A DNA stretch of 64,000 nucleotides from Pararge aegeria. Its lineage: Eukaryota > Arthropoda > Insecta > Lepidoptera > Nymphalidae. How positions within the stretch are numbered: position 1 is the stretch's first letter; each line of letters begins with the position of its first letter. The notes beneath the pieces are model-generated. The model did no database searches. It saw nothing but the letters and a program-made list of their open reading frames with translations, and was not told where the DNA came from. This document shows positions 12,801 through 27,800 of this stretch, piece by piece. The DNA lies in contig NC_053191.1 of NCBI RefSeq assembly GCF_905163445.1, positions 3,472,001 to 3,536,000 on the forward strand, in the 5' to 3' direction. The position numbers and the translations under genes were made by a program.

Positions 12801-15800
12801 GAGGCATATTATATGAATAAATAAATAAATATACTACGACAATACACACATGGCCATGAAGCACCAAAGTAAGCGTAGCTTGTGTTATGGGTACTAAGAT
12901 GATTGAAGAATATTTTTTTTAAATAATATACATAAATACTTATAATATACATATAAACACCCAAACACTGAAAAACATTTATGTACATCACACAAACATT
13001 TTACAGTTGTGGGAATCAAACCCATGGCCTTGAATTCAGAAAGCAGGGTCGTTGCCCACTGCGCCAGTCGGCAGTCCGTATAAAACTACGATTATTTATT
13101 TATTTTTCTTTTTCATGAGTAACGTATACACTTTGATTTAGTATATATAGATTACTGTTATTTTGACATTGCATAAAACAATTAAATTTTATTTATCTAT
13201 ATACATTTAATTTAATAATTTTTTCATTACAATAATTGAATAAGAAGTTATTAATTAGGTTACGCTTTGAGTATAAAAAGTTAAAAGTTTATTATTTTAG
13301 ACAATTCTTTCCATAGCTACTGCAATAAACTTGAAGCTTCTGAGAGCATTATAATCACGCTTTGCGACCTTAGTATATTTTGACCAACGTCCAATCAGCT
13401 TTAGAATTCAGGCTTTCTATACCACATCGACTTTAAAAACACGTATACAGCAAAAAATTACTGCTAAAATAAACCACAAAGTAAGTATTTTTTTTGTTAA
13501 CACCATTTTACAATACACTTGAAACAAAATAGCTTACCTTTCATCTCGGGCTGGTGGGGGATGTTCATCGCGAGCGCGAAGTGGAGAATGCGGCCGATCG
13601 TCGCGTACGGGTTCTCGAAGACGAGCTGTGAAATAATTATAGGATTATGAATGAATGAATGAATACACTTTTATTGTACACACAAATTCACAGAGATACA
13701 TATAAAACAGCACAATAAGGTAGAACGTACAATTTGGCAGCCTTATCGCTGTACCGGATAATTTTGAAGCCATTTATTTTTTTTACTGGTTCTCCAAAAA
13801 ATAAAATATTTTTTTACCAATACAGAGCATAAAATAAGCAAATCATGGCTACTCATAACAGGTATCTATCTAAAAAAATAATAGCTTACTATCATCTTAG
13901 GCTGCATCATCACTTACCACCAGGTGAGATTGCAGTCATGGGCTAACTTGGAGTGGATTAAAAAAAAAACATCGTAATGTGTGGCATGCATAGGTAAGTA
14001 ATGGGTTTTTAACTTTATTCGTTTCAAGTTATTATTATGCTTTATTTTATGGAATTACCGTTGCAACGATAGAGTGCGAGAACGATAATTATGTAGGGTG
14101 CCCATTTTTCTGGGCAATAATCTTTTGTAACCGTTAATTTCTGTATAGTTTAGTAAAACATAAAAATAAAAATATAGGTTCATAAATTTGGTTCATGTAT
14201 GACATATTAAAATATCCGCACTGAAAAAAAAATATCCTGTATAGCGATCTCTTCGAGGCAACCAAATGCATACGAGAAAATTCTATAGGAAATTTGTAGG
14301 TGGTACAACTACATTAGTGAAATATTATGATTTAAACTAAATAAACATATAACATAATAAATATTAAAAATAACATATTATTATACATAGAACATAATGT
14401 ATAGTTCGAGACAAACTTTATGTCGTCTCGGAAGTTTGCTGCTAAGTGTAGTTTCGTAGAATAGAATAGAATTGTTCTAACTTCATAGCCCCATCTCACA
14501 GTTTAGTTAATGTTGACATTAACTAGATTGTGAGATAGTGATAACAAAAACAAAAAAAAAACCTGGCTAAGTTTGTTGTGGGCTAGGAGGGCTCCAAACG
14601 CGCCCTGGTCTAAGAGGATTAGACCAGGGCGCGTTTGGAGCCCTCCTAGCTTTAGTTTTAAGTTTACGAATGCAGTTATCACCATCACTAACATTAGTGT
14701 AACATGTTAAATGTATGAACGCTTCATAAGTGCCTGTAATAAGGTCTACATGAATAAAATATTTTTGGATTTGAATTTGAATAGAATAGAACTAGAATGG
14801 AATTATTTTATTTGCTGGAATGTGGATAATATTTTGGTCTTACATTACAAAAATTAATAGTATCGTAGGTACCGTCCCCGCTTTTTTTTTAACCTAAGGC
14901 TTACTGGCCACTAAGGCCAGTTTGACTGCAATCTTACCTGCTGGTAAGTGATGATGCAGTCTAAGATGTTTACAAGCTAACCTGTTAGGTGTATGGTAGT
15001 TATATTAAAGTTTCACCCGTCAGGCTTCAGCCGTGGCTAGTTACCACCGACAAAGACGTGCCGCTAAGCGATTTAGCGTTCCGGTACGACGTGGAGACCG
15101 AGTTTGTCCGTTACCATCTTAGAAAGCATCATCACCAACAGGTGAGATTGTATTCAAGGAATATATAAATAAATGTTATCCTTTTGTTTTGCCTGGAAGA
15201 GATCGCTACAAAGCGATAAGGCCGCCTTTTGTATACTTCTTCTGTCTGTGTTTTCTTTTATTCTTCTTCTGTATTTTTATTTGTGTGCAAATAAAGAGTA
15301 TAAAAAAAAAAGAAAAAATACATTACGACAATACACACATCGCCATCTGTTATACATAATAGTTTTGGGGGAAAAGTTTCTGCACATTTTTTAAGAAAAT
15401 TCAAACCATTTTTTAATATAGTTTATTTCAATTAAATAAGACTATGTAGGTACCATTTAGCTCGATAACTTTTTTCCATCATGTAGGTAGGTAGTACATA
15501 ATCCCATTGCTATAGAAATTTTGGGGCTTCTGATCAAAAAACCGCGACAAGTAGTTTTGGCAGTCCTCTCGTGATGTTAACCTGAAACTGCCTAAAGAAT
15601 TCTGAAGAGACCGAAGCAAGTGGAAATTGGAAGGTGCAAAGTCACAACTATACGGCGGATGCATTAACACCTCCCAGCCAAACTTTCTTAATTTTTGCTG
15701 AGTGGCTAAAGATGTGTGAGATCTATCGTTATCATGATGAAAAAACTACACCCCTTCTATTTATTAACATATATATATAACAATATCCCTATATTATAAG

Positions 15801-18800
15801 TATTTATGTAGTATTTATGACTGATGAATATTCTTATGAATATCATAAGAGTTTTCATAAGTCATCTTAATACCCATAACACAAGCTGCGCTTACTTTGG
15901 GGCTATATGGCGATGTGTGTATTGTCGTAGTATATTTATTTATTTATCAATTTAAAACTACATCTATAAAGTTATAGGATATAGTTTTAGTTAGCTGTTC
16001 ACAACGATGGTATACTTACTAGCGCGCCAGGGTTCCTTCTTCTCTGGCTCTTTGGCTGGTGCCGCTGGGGGTTTGTCCTCCTTGCCGCGACGCCAGCTGC
16101 TGAGCGAGGAAGACTTCGGGTCGTCTATCTTCCGCGGCACCTCCGCCTCCAGTGCACGGGCCCTAGCTTCAGCGCGAGCGAGCATTTCTTGGTGTTCCCT
16201 GAAACAAATTATTCATCATCATCATCTTCATCATCATAGTATAAACCCAATATCGACCCATTAAGAGCACGGGTCTCTTCCCACAATAAGAAGGGATTAA
16301 GGCCATAGTCCATCGCGCTGGCCCTTTTTTTCCTTTTATGCATTGGTTGCCTGTAAGAAATCGCTATGTAGCGATAAGGCCACTAAATTGTACTCTCTTG
16401 CTATGTATTTATGTCTCTGTAACTACTTTTTTTCTTTGGTGTACAATAAAAGTGTATTCATTCATTCATTCATACATAACTTTTAAAAGTTAGAGGTGCG
16501 TGCTGGGTTTCGAAATCTCCCCGTCAAGAAAGTAAAGTCGAAGTCCTACCCACTGGGCAATCACTACTTCAAACAAATTAAAACGTATTATTACAAGATA
16601 AAAAAAAAAAAAATTATTCCACTACAAGTAAGCCCTTGACTGCAATATCATCTGGTGGTGAGTTTTATAAATTTAAAATGCATATAAAAAAATTCGGAAC
16701 CGACAGGATCCGAACCTGCGACTCTCTGGCAACCGCGGCCTGAGCGCCTTCTCCAAGCTACGGCTTTCCTACCGTCGATGCCGAAACTAGTATATGCCTT
16801 TCACATCAGTCTTATAGCAACTGTAGCGTCATCTAGTAGGAAACGTTGCAGTTTCGATCTACTTTTTCAAAGGTCCATATTACAATGAGACACGTTTGAA
16901 ACAAGAGATGACGCATTGCTTTTTTAAAAAATTTATAATTATAAAAAAGCAATGTGTCATGACTGGTGGTGAGTTTGGATGCAGTCTACGCCAACCTGTT
17001 ATGGTATGTATGGTGGTAGAATAATAATATGTGCGTTTTCGAATATCGAAATACACAATGAACCAACTACGGTAACTCACTTCTTCTCCCTCTCCTTTCG
17101 CTCTTGCAACGCGATGAGCTCTTCTTGATGTTTTCTCTCTTTCTCCAGTTTTTCTTGTTCCTCCGCGATCTTCCTCGCCTCTTCTGCTGCCTCCTCTTCT
17201 ATGCGGTGTTTTTCTGCTAGCCACTATACGAAAACGTGAGATTGTGTTAATAATTGAATTAACAAAAAAATATGCTTCTAATTTTATCTATAACTGATGA
17301 AAATTTAATTTGTCAAGTGAAGAGGCGTAAATAAACACAGACATCATACATTGGATAATGCCTGCCGAATCAAGCCGCAAATATTCTCTTCCTCTGGAGC
17401 CAACCATTATTAACTATTAATTAGTAAAAAATGGTGATATACCAGAGGTACTAACTTACTATGGCCAACACAAAATTAGTTAATAAGTATGATGAAACCC
17501 GCCACGCTGCTAAGTCCGAGATCGTTCATGCTCGGTCAATCAACCCAGTCAACGCTTCCGCAAGAAATTTTGCCAATAAACTAATCAATAAATAAAACTT
17601 AATATTTATTGTTTAGTTTGAAGTGCACTTTTTTACGATAGGTAGCTATAATTAATTTTTATCTAGTACATTGTAATTGGTATGTAGAGTTAACCAGTGT
17701 TAACACCCGACGTGTAGCTTCGTGTTGTGGCATAGTCAACGCTGTACTATTAACCGTAATTAATACCGCTATATATTATCGAAGGAAGCTGATAAAATAA
17801 TAGAAGCACATTCACACACCTCGTCTCGTCGCTTCTCGTGACGTTGTTGGCGACGCAACGCGAGCCTTGACTCGCGCTCGGCAGCCATCTTGGCGTGGAA
17901 GGCGGCCAGGCGTTGGTGATACGCAGCGCCACGTTCCGAACTCAGTCTGTTCATGAACTGATCGCGGTGGACGGCCATCCGCACCAAGCGGCCAGCGGTT
18001 GCCACGTCGCGGGTCCGGGCCTCTGTAATCGCATCACGTAAAGAATGATCACCCCACTAATATTATAAATGCGAAAGTGTGTTTATTTGTTTGTTCTTCG
18101 CTCAGGTCCTAACAGATCCCGGAGTCTTAAGATAAGTTTAAAAAAAGAGAAATAACGCCACTATGCCCGTGTCACTCACATTACTCTCTCACTCCCGACT
18201 AATGTGTTCTAACTTTAACAATATGTGTACATACGAGTATGTTTGCTTGAACTCAATTATTTGATAGCACAAAAACAGAGGGTACAAAGTTCTCGTAACA
18301 CATTGCGAAGTCTATGTCCAGTTGTGTACACATATACAAATTATGCATATTTAAACAAATGTGGTTAATGTTTAAGCTAAAATAAGTAATATTTATCACG
18401 TTTAACAGTGACGACTGTTGCTTAAAATTCGTAACGCAAATCATGTTGAAATGCATTAAAGTGATTGAAAAAATAAATTCAAAGTTGTTCATTAATTTGT
18501 TATTTACAAACATAATTTAAAATATGTAGGAGTTCATCTTAGGAACCATATAAAAATATTTCCGCAGGGTATTATTACTGTATAGATGTATTCCGCGTAA
18601 CCCTGTTTATGAAGAAAGATTTTCATTATTCGATCCATAGTTTAAAAATGCGATGAGGCCGCAAGAGTGATTTCGGATTGTAGGTGTTAAAATTGAGGTA
18701 GAAACGAGCGAATCCGCTTACTCCATCCTTGCTAAATAAAGAAACATTCATGTGGTTATTATACAATTGTTTTTTTAATTCCATATAATGATAACATATT

Positions 18801-21800
18801 TTTGAGATAACACTTTTTTGACATATCTTTCATAAAACGGCTACTACATACGGTTTTGGACTTCTTTTAGACCATAGTTTAAGATTGATATCGTATTATT
18901 TATAGGTAATGCAATTATCAATCGCATCACACTACGTTAAAATGTGACCTTTCAAAAGTGGCTTCTTATTTCAACCAATAGATTTAATTTGTATGCCTTG
19001 ACGGAGCGTTTTATAATCTCTTATCTTAGTGCACAAAAAAAAAAATTAACAAATGAATACTTGGATAAGAAAATAATGGGAAAATAAATACTTTGGTAAC
19101 TTAAAATCAGGGGAATGGACTCAGTTTAGCAGAGAATAAACACGATTGCATTTTGGAAGCATTTGAATTTGACCAGATTCGCGTCTCCAAAATTGGACCA
19201 TTTAGAAATAACAATAAATAAAAATCTCACCAATAAGCTGTTGAATGCGTTCCTTCTCCTGTTGCTCCCAGAATGCTTTATCCTGGACTTGTTTCTCCTC
19301 CAAACTTTTTTGCAGAAGTGGGATCTCTTCTAACCGTTTGGCGCGCTCGAAATAGTCCACCTAAGAAATTAAATGTTATCTTACTTAATAGTATAAGACC
19401 GACTGTTTGAAAGGATGGATTGACGTTTGTTACTCAATTTAGCTCTAGAGTTAGACAAGACAATGTATTGAATACTTTATTGCACATACACGTTTAATAC
19501 AATGTAAAGAAATACAAATACAAAAGAAACTAAATCTAGACATTGAGGCTTTGTTTTGATTTTCAAATAGCAAGTGAATAAAAATGGACAAGACGCAGGC
19601 AAGAGTCCAATATAAATCATTAATATGACCGTGTTGACTGAAACAGAAAACACAAACCTGTCAACATTTTTACGCTTGCCACTTCGTTCTAAAAAGTTAA
19701 TTGTAAAAACTTGGTGATATAAGCATGATTTGCTATATTTTACAAACCAGACAGATATTACTATCTAAACCATGTAAAGATCGTTATATCTGTCTGTCTG
19801 TACAATTTATATGTTTTTATTGTGTACAACAAAAAAAATTCGTTCTGAAAGCACGTTACTTGGGATCTTTTGGCTTTCAGATGTGTCAAATCAATCATCT
19901 GGCCTCACAACAAAGAATTAAAAAAAAAACAACTTTTCGTCATGTTATGTGATTCAGATGGATTGTCTAGGAGTCCTAGGAAGTGAATACAATTTCGGTA
20001 AATGGTTTACGAGACTGTACCTTTTTCTCTTGAGACTTAAGACGAGCTTGCAGCTCACGGCGTTCTTTCATCAGTTCTTCGGCCTCGCGCTGAGCAATTG
20101 CTTCAGCGTCCATCTTCTTCAAATCCTAGTTTTAGAGAATGATAAATATGAAACTAAATATATGTTCATGTAAGTTTTTTTTTTTGTAACATACTTTATG
20201 CACTTTCCACTTTTTTATAGGCTTCGTACGCTCAGGTTGCCTTTAAAATAAATTAGAGATTACTAATTAAGAAATAACTTTAGAGATAAGGACGCCTTTG
20301 CACCCTAGCACTAAGTACTATAACTGTTTTTCTTGTATTTTCCTATTGTGTTGTGTTGCAATAAAGTTTTTCTACTCTATATAGTATTTTTTTAATTAAT
20401 TAAAGATTTCTGTGTTTGCTACTTGAATTACACGTAAACGCCTGTTTAGTTTGTTAAATGGTGCCAGCAGCTTTATGTATGACCCAGCTAGGTTACTTAT
20501 ACTATACATGATATACTGGATTTCTAACCGTACTATATTATATAGTGTACTGAATTTTAATCTCTAAAATAAAATGAATATGCTAGAAATAATGTTTGCA
20601 ATTTTAGAGGCAGCCTAAACAGTTACTTGCCATGCCCATTTATTTGGATGTTACAGAGCTAATTTTATTTGAGTGTGGTATTTAATTTAGATTTGGTCGT
20701 CACGTAGGTAATTAAATACCCGCTAATGCCAACTTATTGCCGCGCTGTTAATAATAACTATCTCAATAATAGTTTTAAACCTCGTGAGTATTAAATAGTG
20801 AAACATACTCTGCGCTTTGGTTTGCCCAGTCGCTATTGATAATCCCTTACCTCCTCATCAAGCTTCTGTAGAACCTTCTTTCCATGCATTGTTTGAGAGA
20901 TGTGCGCAATTCGTTCGCGCAGATGTCTCTCACGCATCGCCGCTAGCTCGGACGCGTGTCGTTTCTTCTCTCTCTCCTCTCTCTCCTGCTCCAAACGACG
21001 CGCTTCGGCCGCTGCGGCGGCGCGGAGTTGTTCTTCTTGACGTCTATAAGACGTTATTTAATTAAATAAGCCCAAAGATGGAAAAAGTACGAAGATGTGG
21101 GTGGATTTGAAAAACATAGTGTAAGTTGCATAGCACCATCAGCAGGGTTAGCACAGGTAGGTGTAAAAATCCCCTGACAAGGGATATGATTAACATGTCC
21201 ACCTGCTAAAACACGGGAACATGGAATAGAAGTTTCATCATCATCCACAGCCTACAAGCGTCCACTGCTGAACATAGGCCTTTCCAAGAGCGCGCCACCA
21301 CACACGGTCTTCCGCCTTTCTCAGCCAGCCGCTTCCAGCCACCTTTTTAAGGTCATCCGTCCAGCGGGCTGGAGGTCGTTCCACACTGCGCTTACCGATT
21401 CGCGGTCTCCACGTTAGAACACGTCTGCCCCAACGGCCATCGGTCCTACGACAGACAGGACCGGCCCACTGCCACTTCAACTTGCTTATCCTTTGAGCTA
21501 TGTCGGTGACCTTGGTTCTTCTACGGATTTCGTCGTTCTATACCGAAGAGAGACTCCCAACATAGCTCGTTCCATAGCGCGTTGCGCGATTTTAAATTTG
21601 TGGATCGAGTCGACTGTCAGTGTCCACGTCTCGGCTCCATATGTCATTAAATTAAAGATAAGTTTACCCCGGTTTATTATATATTAATTGTGTAAACATA
21701 TATTATTGGGATATTATTTTAACTTGTACGTCAATGGTCTTAATGTTAATCAAAATTAATAATTTTGTATAATTTCCCCAGGAAGATTTGTCTCCTGCCC

Positions 21801-24800
21801 ATGCTAGCCTATTAAGGATAAAGTGTTTATCTTCTCCCACAGTTTTATCCACTCTCCGAGCGCGTGCGCACAGTATATGGACAGATAATCTTACCGTAGC
21901 TCCTCCTCCTCGCGCACAGTGTTGAGTCGCTCGATGTACTCCTTGCGCTCTTCTATGATCTTGTGGCGTTGCAACACCCGGTGGTGTTCTGTGTGCTTGT
22001 TCTCGTGGTAGTGTTGCACCATGCTCAGGCGTGCTCGCTCGCGCTCGGCGCGGCGGCGAGCGGGGTACAGCGCCTGCGCAGCTCGGGACAGCACTTCAGC
22101 CGCGCGGACTAGTTGCTCGCGAACCTAGATCAATAACAAACATTGAGTAAACAGTCCATTTTTAAACGTGTTCATCTTGAATTTTTTTTTTTTATTTATA
22201 CTCTTTATTTGAAAAAAAAAAAGAACAAACACATTAGGAATGGAGCAGGATAGAAAAGGTGGCCTTATCGCTAAATAGCAATCTCTGCAAGGCAACCTTA
22301 TGATTAGGAAAACTAAAAAGAAAAACGAATAGGTGTACCCCACACTTATTAGGACATACATAAAAATATCTACATACTAATAAATAAACCAGACTACACA
22401 AATACAACAATACTATTAATAAATATAAAAAATAAATGTACTAATTCATATTTTAACATACCATAAATACTTGAATATGAGTTTCGAGTAGATAAATAAA
22501 TAATAATAGTCGTCTTTATTGAGCAAAATAATAAGCCTTAACAGTAAATGAAAATCTTTAATGCAGCTTTCTTTCTTCCTTTCCTTTTTTATCTTCTTTC
22601 ATTAAGGGTTGTCTGGAGGAGATCGCTTAAAGCGATAAGACCGCCTTTGCACATTTTTATTTTTCTTGTAATTCTGTTTCCAATATTTATTATCTTTATC
22701 CCTTAGTTTAGTGCAATAAAGAATTTATCTATCTATCTCTCTTTTTTATCTCTATTTTCGAAAATAACTAAGTCATTTATTAAAAGACCTGATGATAAAG
22801 GTTTTTATATATGCTATGTCCGGCCCCACCGTTTAACCGATCTTGAACAAAGCCACATGTGAATTATCTTGGTGAAATTTTGCACGATGTCCAAAATGTA
22901 TCCCACGTTTTATGCCGGGAAAATAAAGTGTTTGGTGTTGTGTTTTAAAACAGCTAGCAAACAGTAAAGAAATGCTACCTGTTCAGCGGGTGTAGCCTGT
23001 AGGATGGCTCCACCGCACGCTTCGTCAGCGGCCGAGCACCATTCCCCACCGCCCGCCTCCACTCCGAAGTGCACGCATCTGTCGATAGCTCTTAATATAC
23101 CAATTTGCAATAACTTCATTAAGTTAGTAATAGTTATAGGGGTAGTCGTGCCGAGTGGTGATAGATATTAATGTTGCCACCACCTCTCTTCTTGCGGTTG
23201 TCGTACGAGACGAGTATATGTGCTACTGCAATCTACCGCAGAAATGATGAGAGCCTAGTGCTTAGGACTTCGGCTTCACTTTCGAGTTCTTATCCCTCCA
23301 CGCACTTCTAACTTTTCTAAGTTATTTGCGTTTCAAGCAATTAAAATATCAATTGCTTCAGCGGTGGAGGAAATCATCGTGATACCTGCCTGAGAGAGTC
23401 TCCATAATGTTTTCAAAGGCGTGTATCAAAAGAGTGCCATCTAGTGAAAATACAGTTTCACAGTATTGTAACTAGATGGCACTCCTTCGATACCATGTAA
23501 ATTATGGTTAACTTTCACGCGATCGAATAAGAAAACGTAGTATGAAGACTTAGCACAACATAGCCTCGCTCGTTTCGCTCTTTTTCGCATATAAAACTCT
23601 GTATCGCCAAACTAAAATTGAGCTAATGTTTCTCGTTTTATAGTGGCAAATCCTGTAAATCAAATTTTAGTTTTACAAACGTTCTGTTAAGTCTCAAGTC
23701 CGAACGTAAGAATTATAGGCGAGTTTGAGCTTTAATGCAATGTAGATAAGAATCATTATACTCTGGTGATCAAGTATTTCGATACTCGAAAACGATTCCT
23801 CGCTTGCGGACTAGGAAACCTTGTACTCAGGCTACAGAGTGCCCTTACATAAAATAGGATTGAAAAATAAAACGTAATATGCTTATGTTAACACATACTT
23901 GTTGGCGTGGTCCACGCGTATCTGCATGTCGTTATGGCGAACGCAGTCTACCAGCAGGCGCTCTATGTGGAACAGGTCCTCGGTGGAAGCAAGCTCTAGA
24001 AGCCTCGCGAACTGGATGCAAGCGTAACATTGGGCCACTTGACGTATCAGACGTACTAAAGCTACGTCGGTCAGAGCTGTGGTATATTGTGATAGTTGGG
24101 AATCTGTAAAAAGATTGTCTATTATTAATAGTAATAATAATAAACACTATATTGTTAATCTTGAACTAAATTATTACCAATTTGTAATTAACAATATGGC
24201 AACAATGCTCAGCGCTGATTTTCAGTCTGCTACTGGTATGAAACTGAGCAAACAATCGCGTTGCCTGTTACTTTATTATTAGTAGACTTTTCAATGTGTA
24301 TTTAGCATTTCTGCTTTTTTTTCTCCTGCATATTAACATCCAACATATTATAAATATTTATGTATATTATTAATTAATATTTCGTTTTATTTATCAGATA
24401 TCTCAGTACCCATAACACAAGCTACGCTGACTTTGAGGCTACATGGCAATTTGTGTGTAAAAAAAGACCCAGCCCCAAAAATTAAATAAGGCCCCATTTT
24501 TCCCTCCACTCCAATAATTTTCCTAGTTCTTGTCTCCCACATCATTAACATTGATTTTAAACTTATAAACTCTATTTGGTCTGTTCTGAATCGTTCCACT
24601 AAATGTAGCAGTTTTGAAAAGGCCAGGTAGGTAGGGTATTTTACTGCCCGAGACTACAAACATTACTTAAAAGAAAAACTTAGTACACAAGTATGCGTAG
24701 TGCAGAAAATACTTACTAGGGTCATCCTGGAGCGATTTGACAACACTTTGCACATTCTGGCATATGGTCAACGGGTCGAATTCCACCTCGAGCCAAGAAT

Positions 24801-27800
24801 ACAGTTGTTGCAGCTGCGGCGAAGCCAACGCCACGACGTTCAATCGGACAACATCTACAAAATAGCAATAATAATAATTGTAAAGCTGCAAAAGTAAATT
24901 TTCTCTTTGGTACGCCACAAAGCGGTTATTGCCTAAAGTTAGGTCTGCTGCTTCCCTTCCGGGGGAACAGAGTTTACTGGACGTTCACGAAATTCAAACT
25001 TTCCGAAGTTGTGTGATTTCTAAGAAAATTGTTTATTTATTGTTTATTATAACAAAACAGGTAATAACTAAAAGTAGATTTTAATATAATTAATAACAAG
25101 TTTTGATTTAAGCTATGTGTACACAACTTAAATTACGAATTAAATTAAACATAAAGTTAAAATAAAATTAAAGTGGAAATCTTTAACGGTGATGAATAAC
25201 ATTGTGACGAAATCTGTATACATGAGTTCTCTATAATGTTCTCAAAGGCGTTTGAAGTCTACAAATACTGTGCCTGTTATTTGTAGACTTCAAACTAGTG
25301 GTTTGGTGAAACATATTCCAGACACAAGAAAAATAAGATTTATTAATTGTGTATTACCAAACAAGTAAATAGACTTCTGTCTATTTCGAAGATAACGGAA
25401 GATAACAAATGTGTAATTATGCTTTGTCTAATTATTGAAATTTAATAAAAAATACAAAAACTGAAACAACTACAACATACATTATTTTATAGCCATCTAT
25501 TACAGAGTTAAATAAATGGTAGAAAAAGTTGGTACCTATAAAAAGTTTTAAAACTCATTTTTGGCTTTCCAAAACAGTCTATTAAACCATGTAAAACTAC
25601 TAGAAACGTCGTTTGAGTTTAGTGAAATATGTGGCCGAAGTCACATTAATTCTTTTGCTGCGTGAAAATAAAACGAACCAAAAACACACTTTCGCATCAA
25701 AATATTAGTAAAGACTTCACAGTGGAAGGCTTAAGGCAACGTCACTTACCTTGGCCGAAAGGCCACAAAACCTTCTTTGTTTATTAGTAACATTAAAAGG
25801 TTAGTAAAAATGCAAAGCTTACTAATGTTATTATGTACAGGCATTAAAAACACAGACAACGTAGATGGATTGTCTGCCGCGTCAAACCTAAGTTAATCTG
25901 CCTCCAAGGCCTACCACTTCACAACTATATTAAGTTAGAAATGGGATAAGTTTTGGAGGGGGTGGCGTGCATGCATGCATGTGTGTTGATATACAACTCC
26001 CTTTAACAAACATTAAATTCCAACACCCCCTATACATTGGGTTATTACAGCATGGTACTGTTTAATGTAATTACATTCTTATTCTCTAAGGCACAATTTG
26101 TGACGTAAAATTTAACAGTATGAAGAGGTGTCAAAATTAGCAAAAAAACTCAGGGGCCCTTTTTTTCATGTACTTATGTATTCATTCAGTTGACAAAGAA
26201 TCCTAACGTATTCCTTTAAACAGATTTGCTTAAAGAAGTCGGCCAGTAACAACGCATGCGATAGGGATGCGCGACGTGCCATAATGTATCGATATTTTAA
26301 ACAAATTGGATTTGTCGAAAAAAAAACTGAAACGATACGTGCATTCTAACGTGATCCTGCGTTTCGCCTCGGCGGAATGGAATGCCAAACTGTTAATAGG
26401 CTAAGGATGATATAATATATAATAATGACGTCGCTAATGTAGTTTAATAATGAAGTACTAATTAATTTATTACTACCATATGTGTAATGATTGTATATTG
26501 AGAAAATTTGTTTGTATTGTATACTCATTGAAAGTATTGGATCGTAAGCAAATTTACTAATTAATTGATCACTACCATATGTGTAATGAGTGTATAGTGA
26601 GAAATCTTGTTCGTATACTCATTGAGAGTCCCGGCGCGCAAGCAAAGCCGAACCGGCCTACCGCAGACGTCGCGGGCTCTCTGCGCTCCTCACATGTACT
26701 CATTATACATAATATTATGGCACTACTGACCGCAACCACACCCTGTTAGTGTTAAATATTGATAATTTTAAATTGATAAACAAACCAAAAGCAATTCTGA
26801 AACGTTTTATTTCATGCGGTAACATGGCATACCTTTAAGCAAATTAGCTCTCGTTGGCGGTTGGGCCAGGCCGAGTAACACGGCCAGCCTTTGAGCCTTC
26901 TCCACGGGGCTCTTGTCTGTTTCTACGAAGCGATCGAATTCAGGATGTAGAGACGGAAGCGGCACTGATAAAACTGCCACCAGAACTCGACAAGCCATTC
27001 TGAATAACGAAAACAATTAAACTAGAATCGGAATTTAAAAAAATAATATTCAAGGGTTGTAGTAGTATACACATAGGTGATATCAATAACAATATAAAAA
27101 AAATTAAAAATACTGCAGTTGTGTGCAAAGACGATCTTATTGAAAAATGAATGAGTGGCAAGTATATAGACAAAGTATTATCATTTCATTTTTCGTATGG
27201 AAGTTTACGAGTTCTCTAAACATAACGCACGAATCGGTTTCGTAACTTTAGATGGCGCCTAACGTCAGTAGTTATAAGAGTTGGTGAAACGTTTTTTTTG
27301 CTTTATGCTTCACCCAAATCATTAGGAATCCTATTCAAGAGTTTTCTAGGTTTAGTGAAAGCAGGCATTGAACTTGACCAAGACTTTGTTTTGGTTATAG
27401 AATAATTTTTACAACCGACCATGGGAATGTTTTCAGCTATTGAAATAGCATGTTGTTGTCATAAAATCAGTCAAATCGAGAAACAGTTTAAACGTATTTG
27501 ATTAATTTTTATCATTAATCAGATCTTTTAATTAATCTTACTTCATAGGTACTCTAAAAATCCATTAGATGACACCTTACTTTTGCAATTCCTCTTGTGT
27601 AATATTCTTCTTCATCTCTCGGGACAGTTGAAACAGCTTCAGAAGTGCTGCGGCGTGGAACAAGCAATGACCTGCTTTCCAGAACACCAAGGCCAGTTTC
27701 CCATAGTAGTTAGCCATGGTTTTTGCTACGGGTGTCTTCTTTGACATGTTCATTAGATTGTGGATATCCTCTATTGCTTTATAGGCTTCCTGTGGAAATT

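Noticed and set aside
17750..17932. Minus-strand ORF overlapping eIF3a exon 18022-17820
   Set aside because: It is in the wrong frame; the exon reads RTRDVATAGRLVRMAVHRD in phase with its neighbours.
20178..20238. A candidate mini-exon on the minus strand of eIF3a (Q-P-E-R-T-K..K-W-K-V-H-K) with plausible splice sites
   Set aside because: Flanking exons 21043-20851 and 20125-20021 join directly in phase 0 and give LDEE|DLKKMDAE, matching the continuous order in other insect eIF3a proteins.
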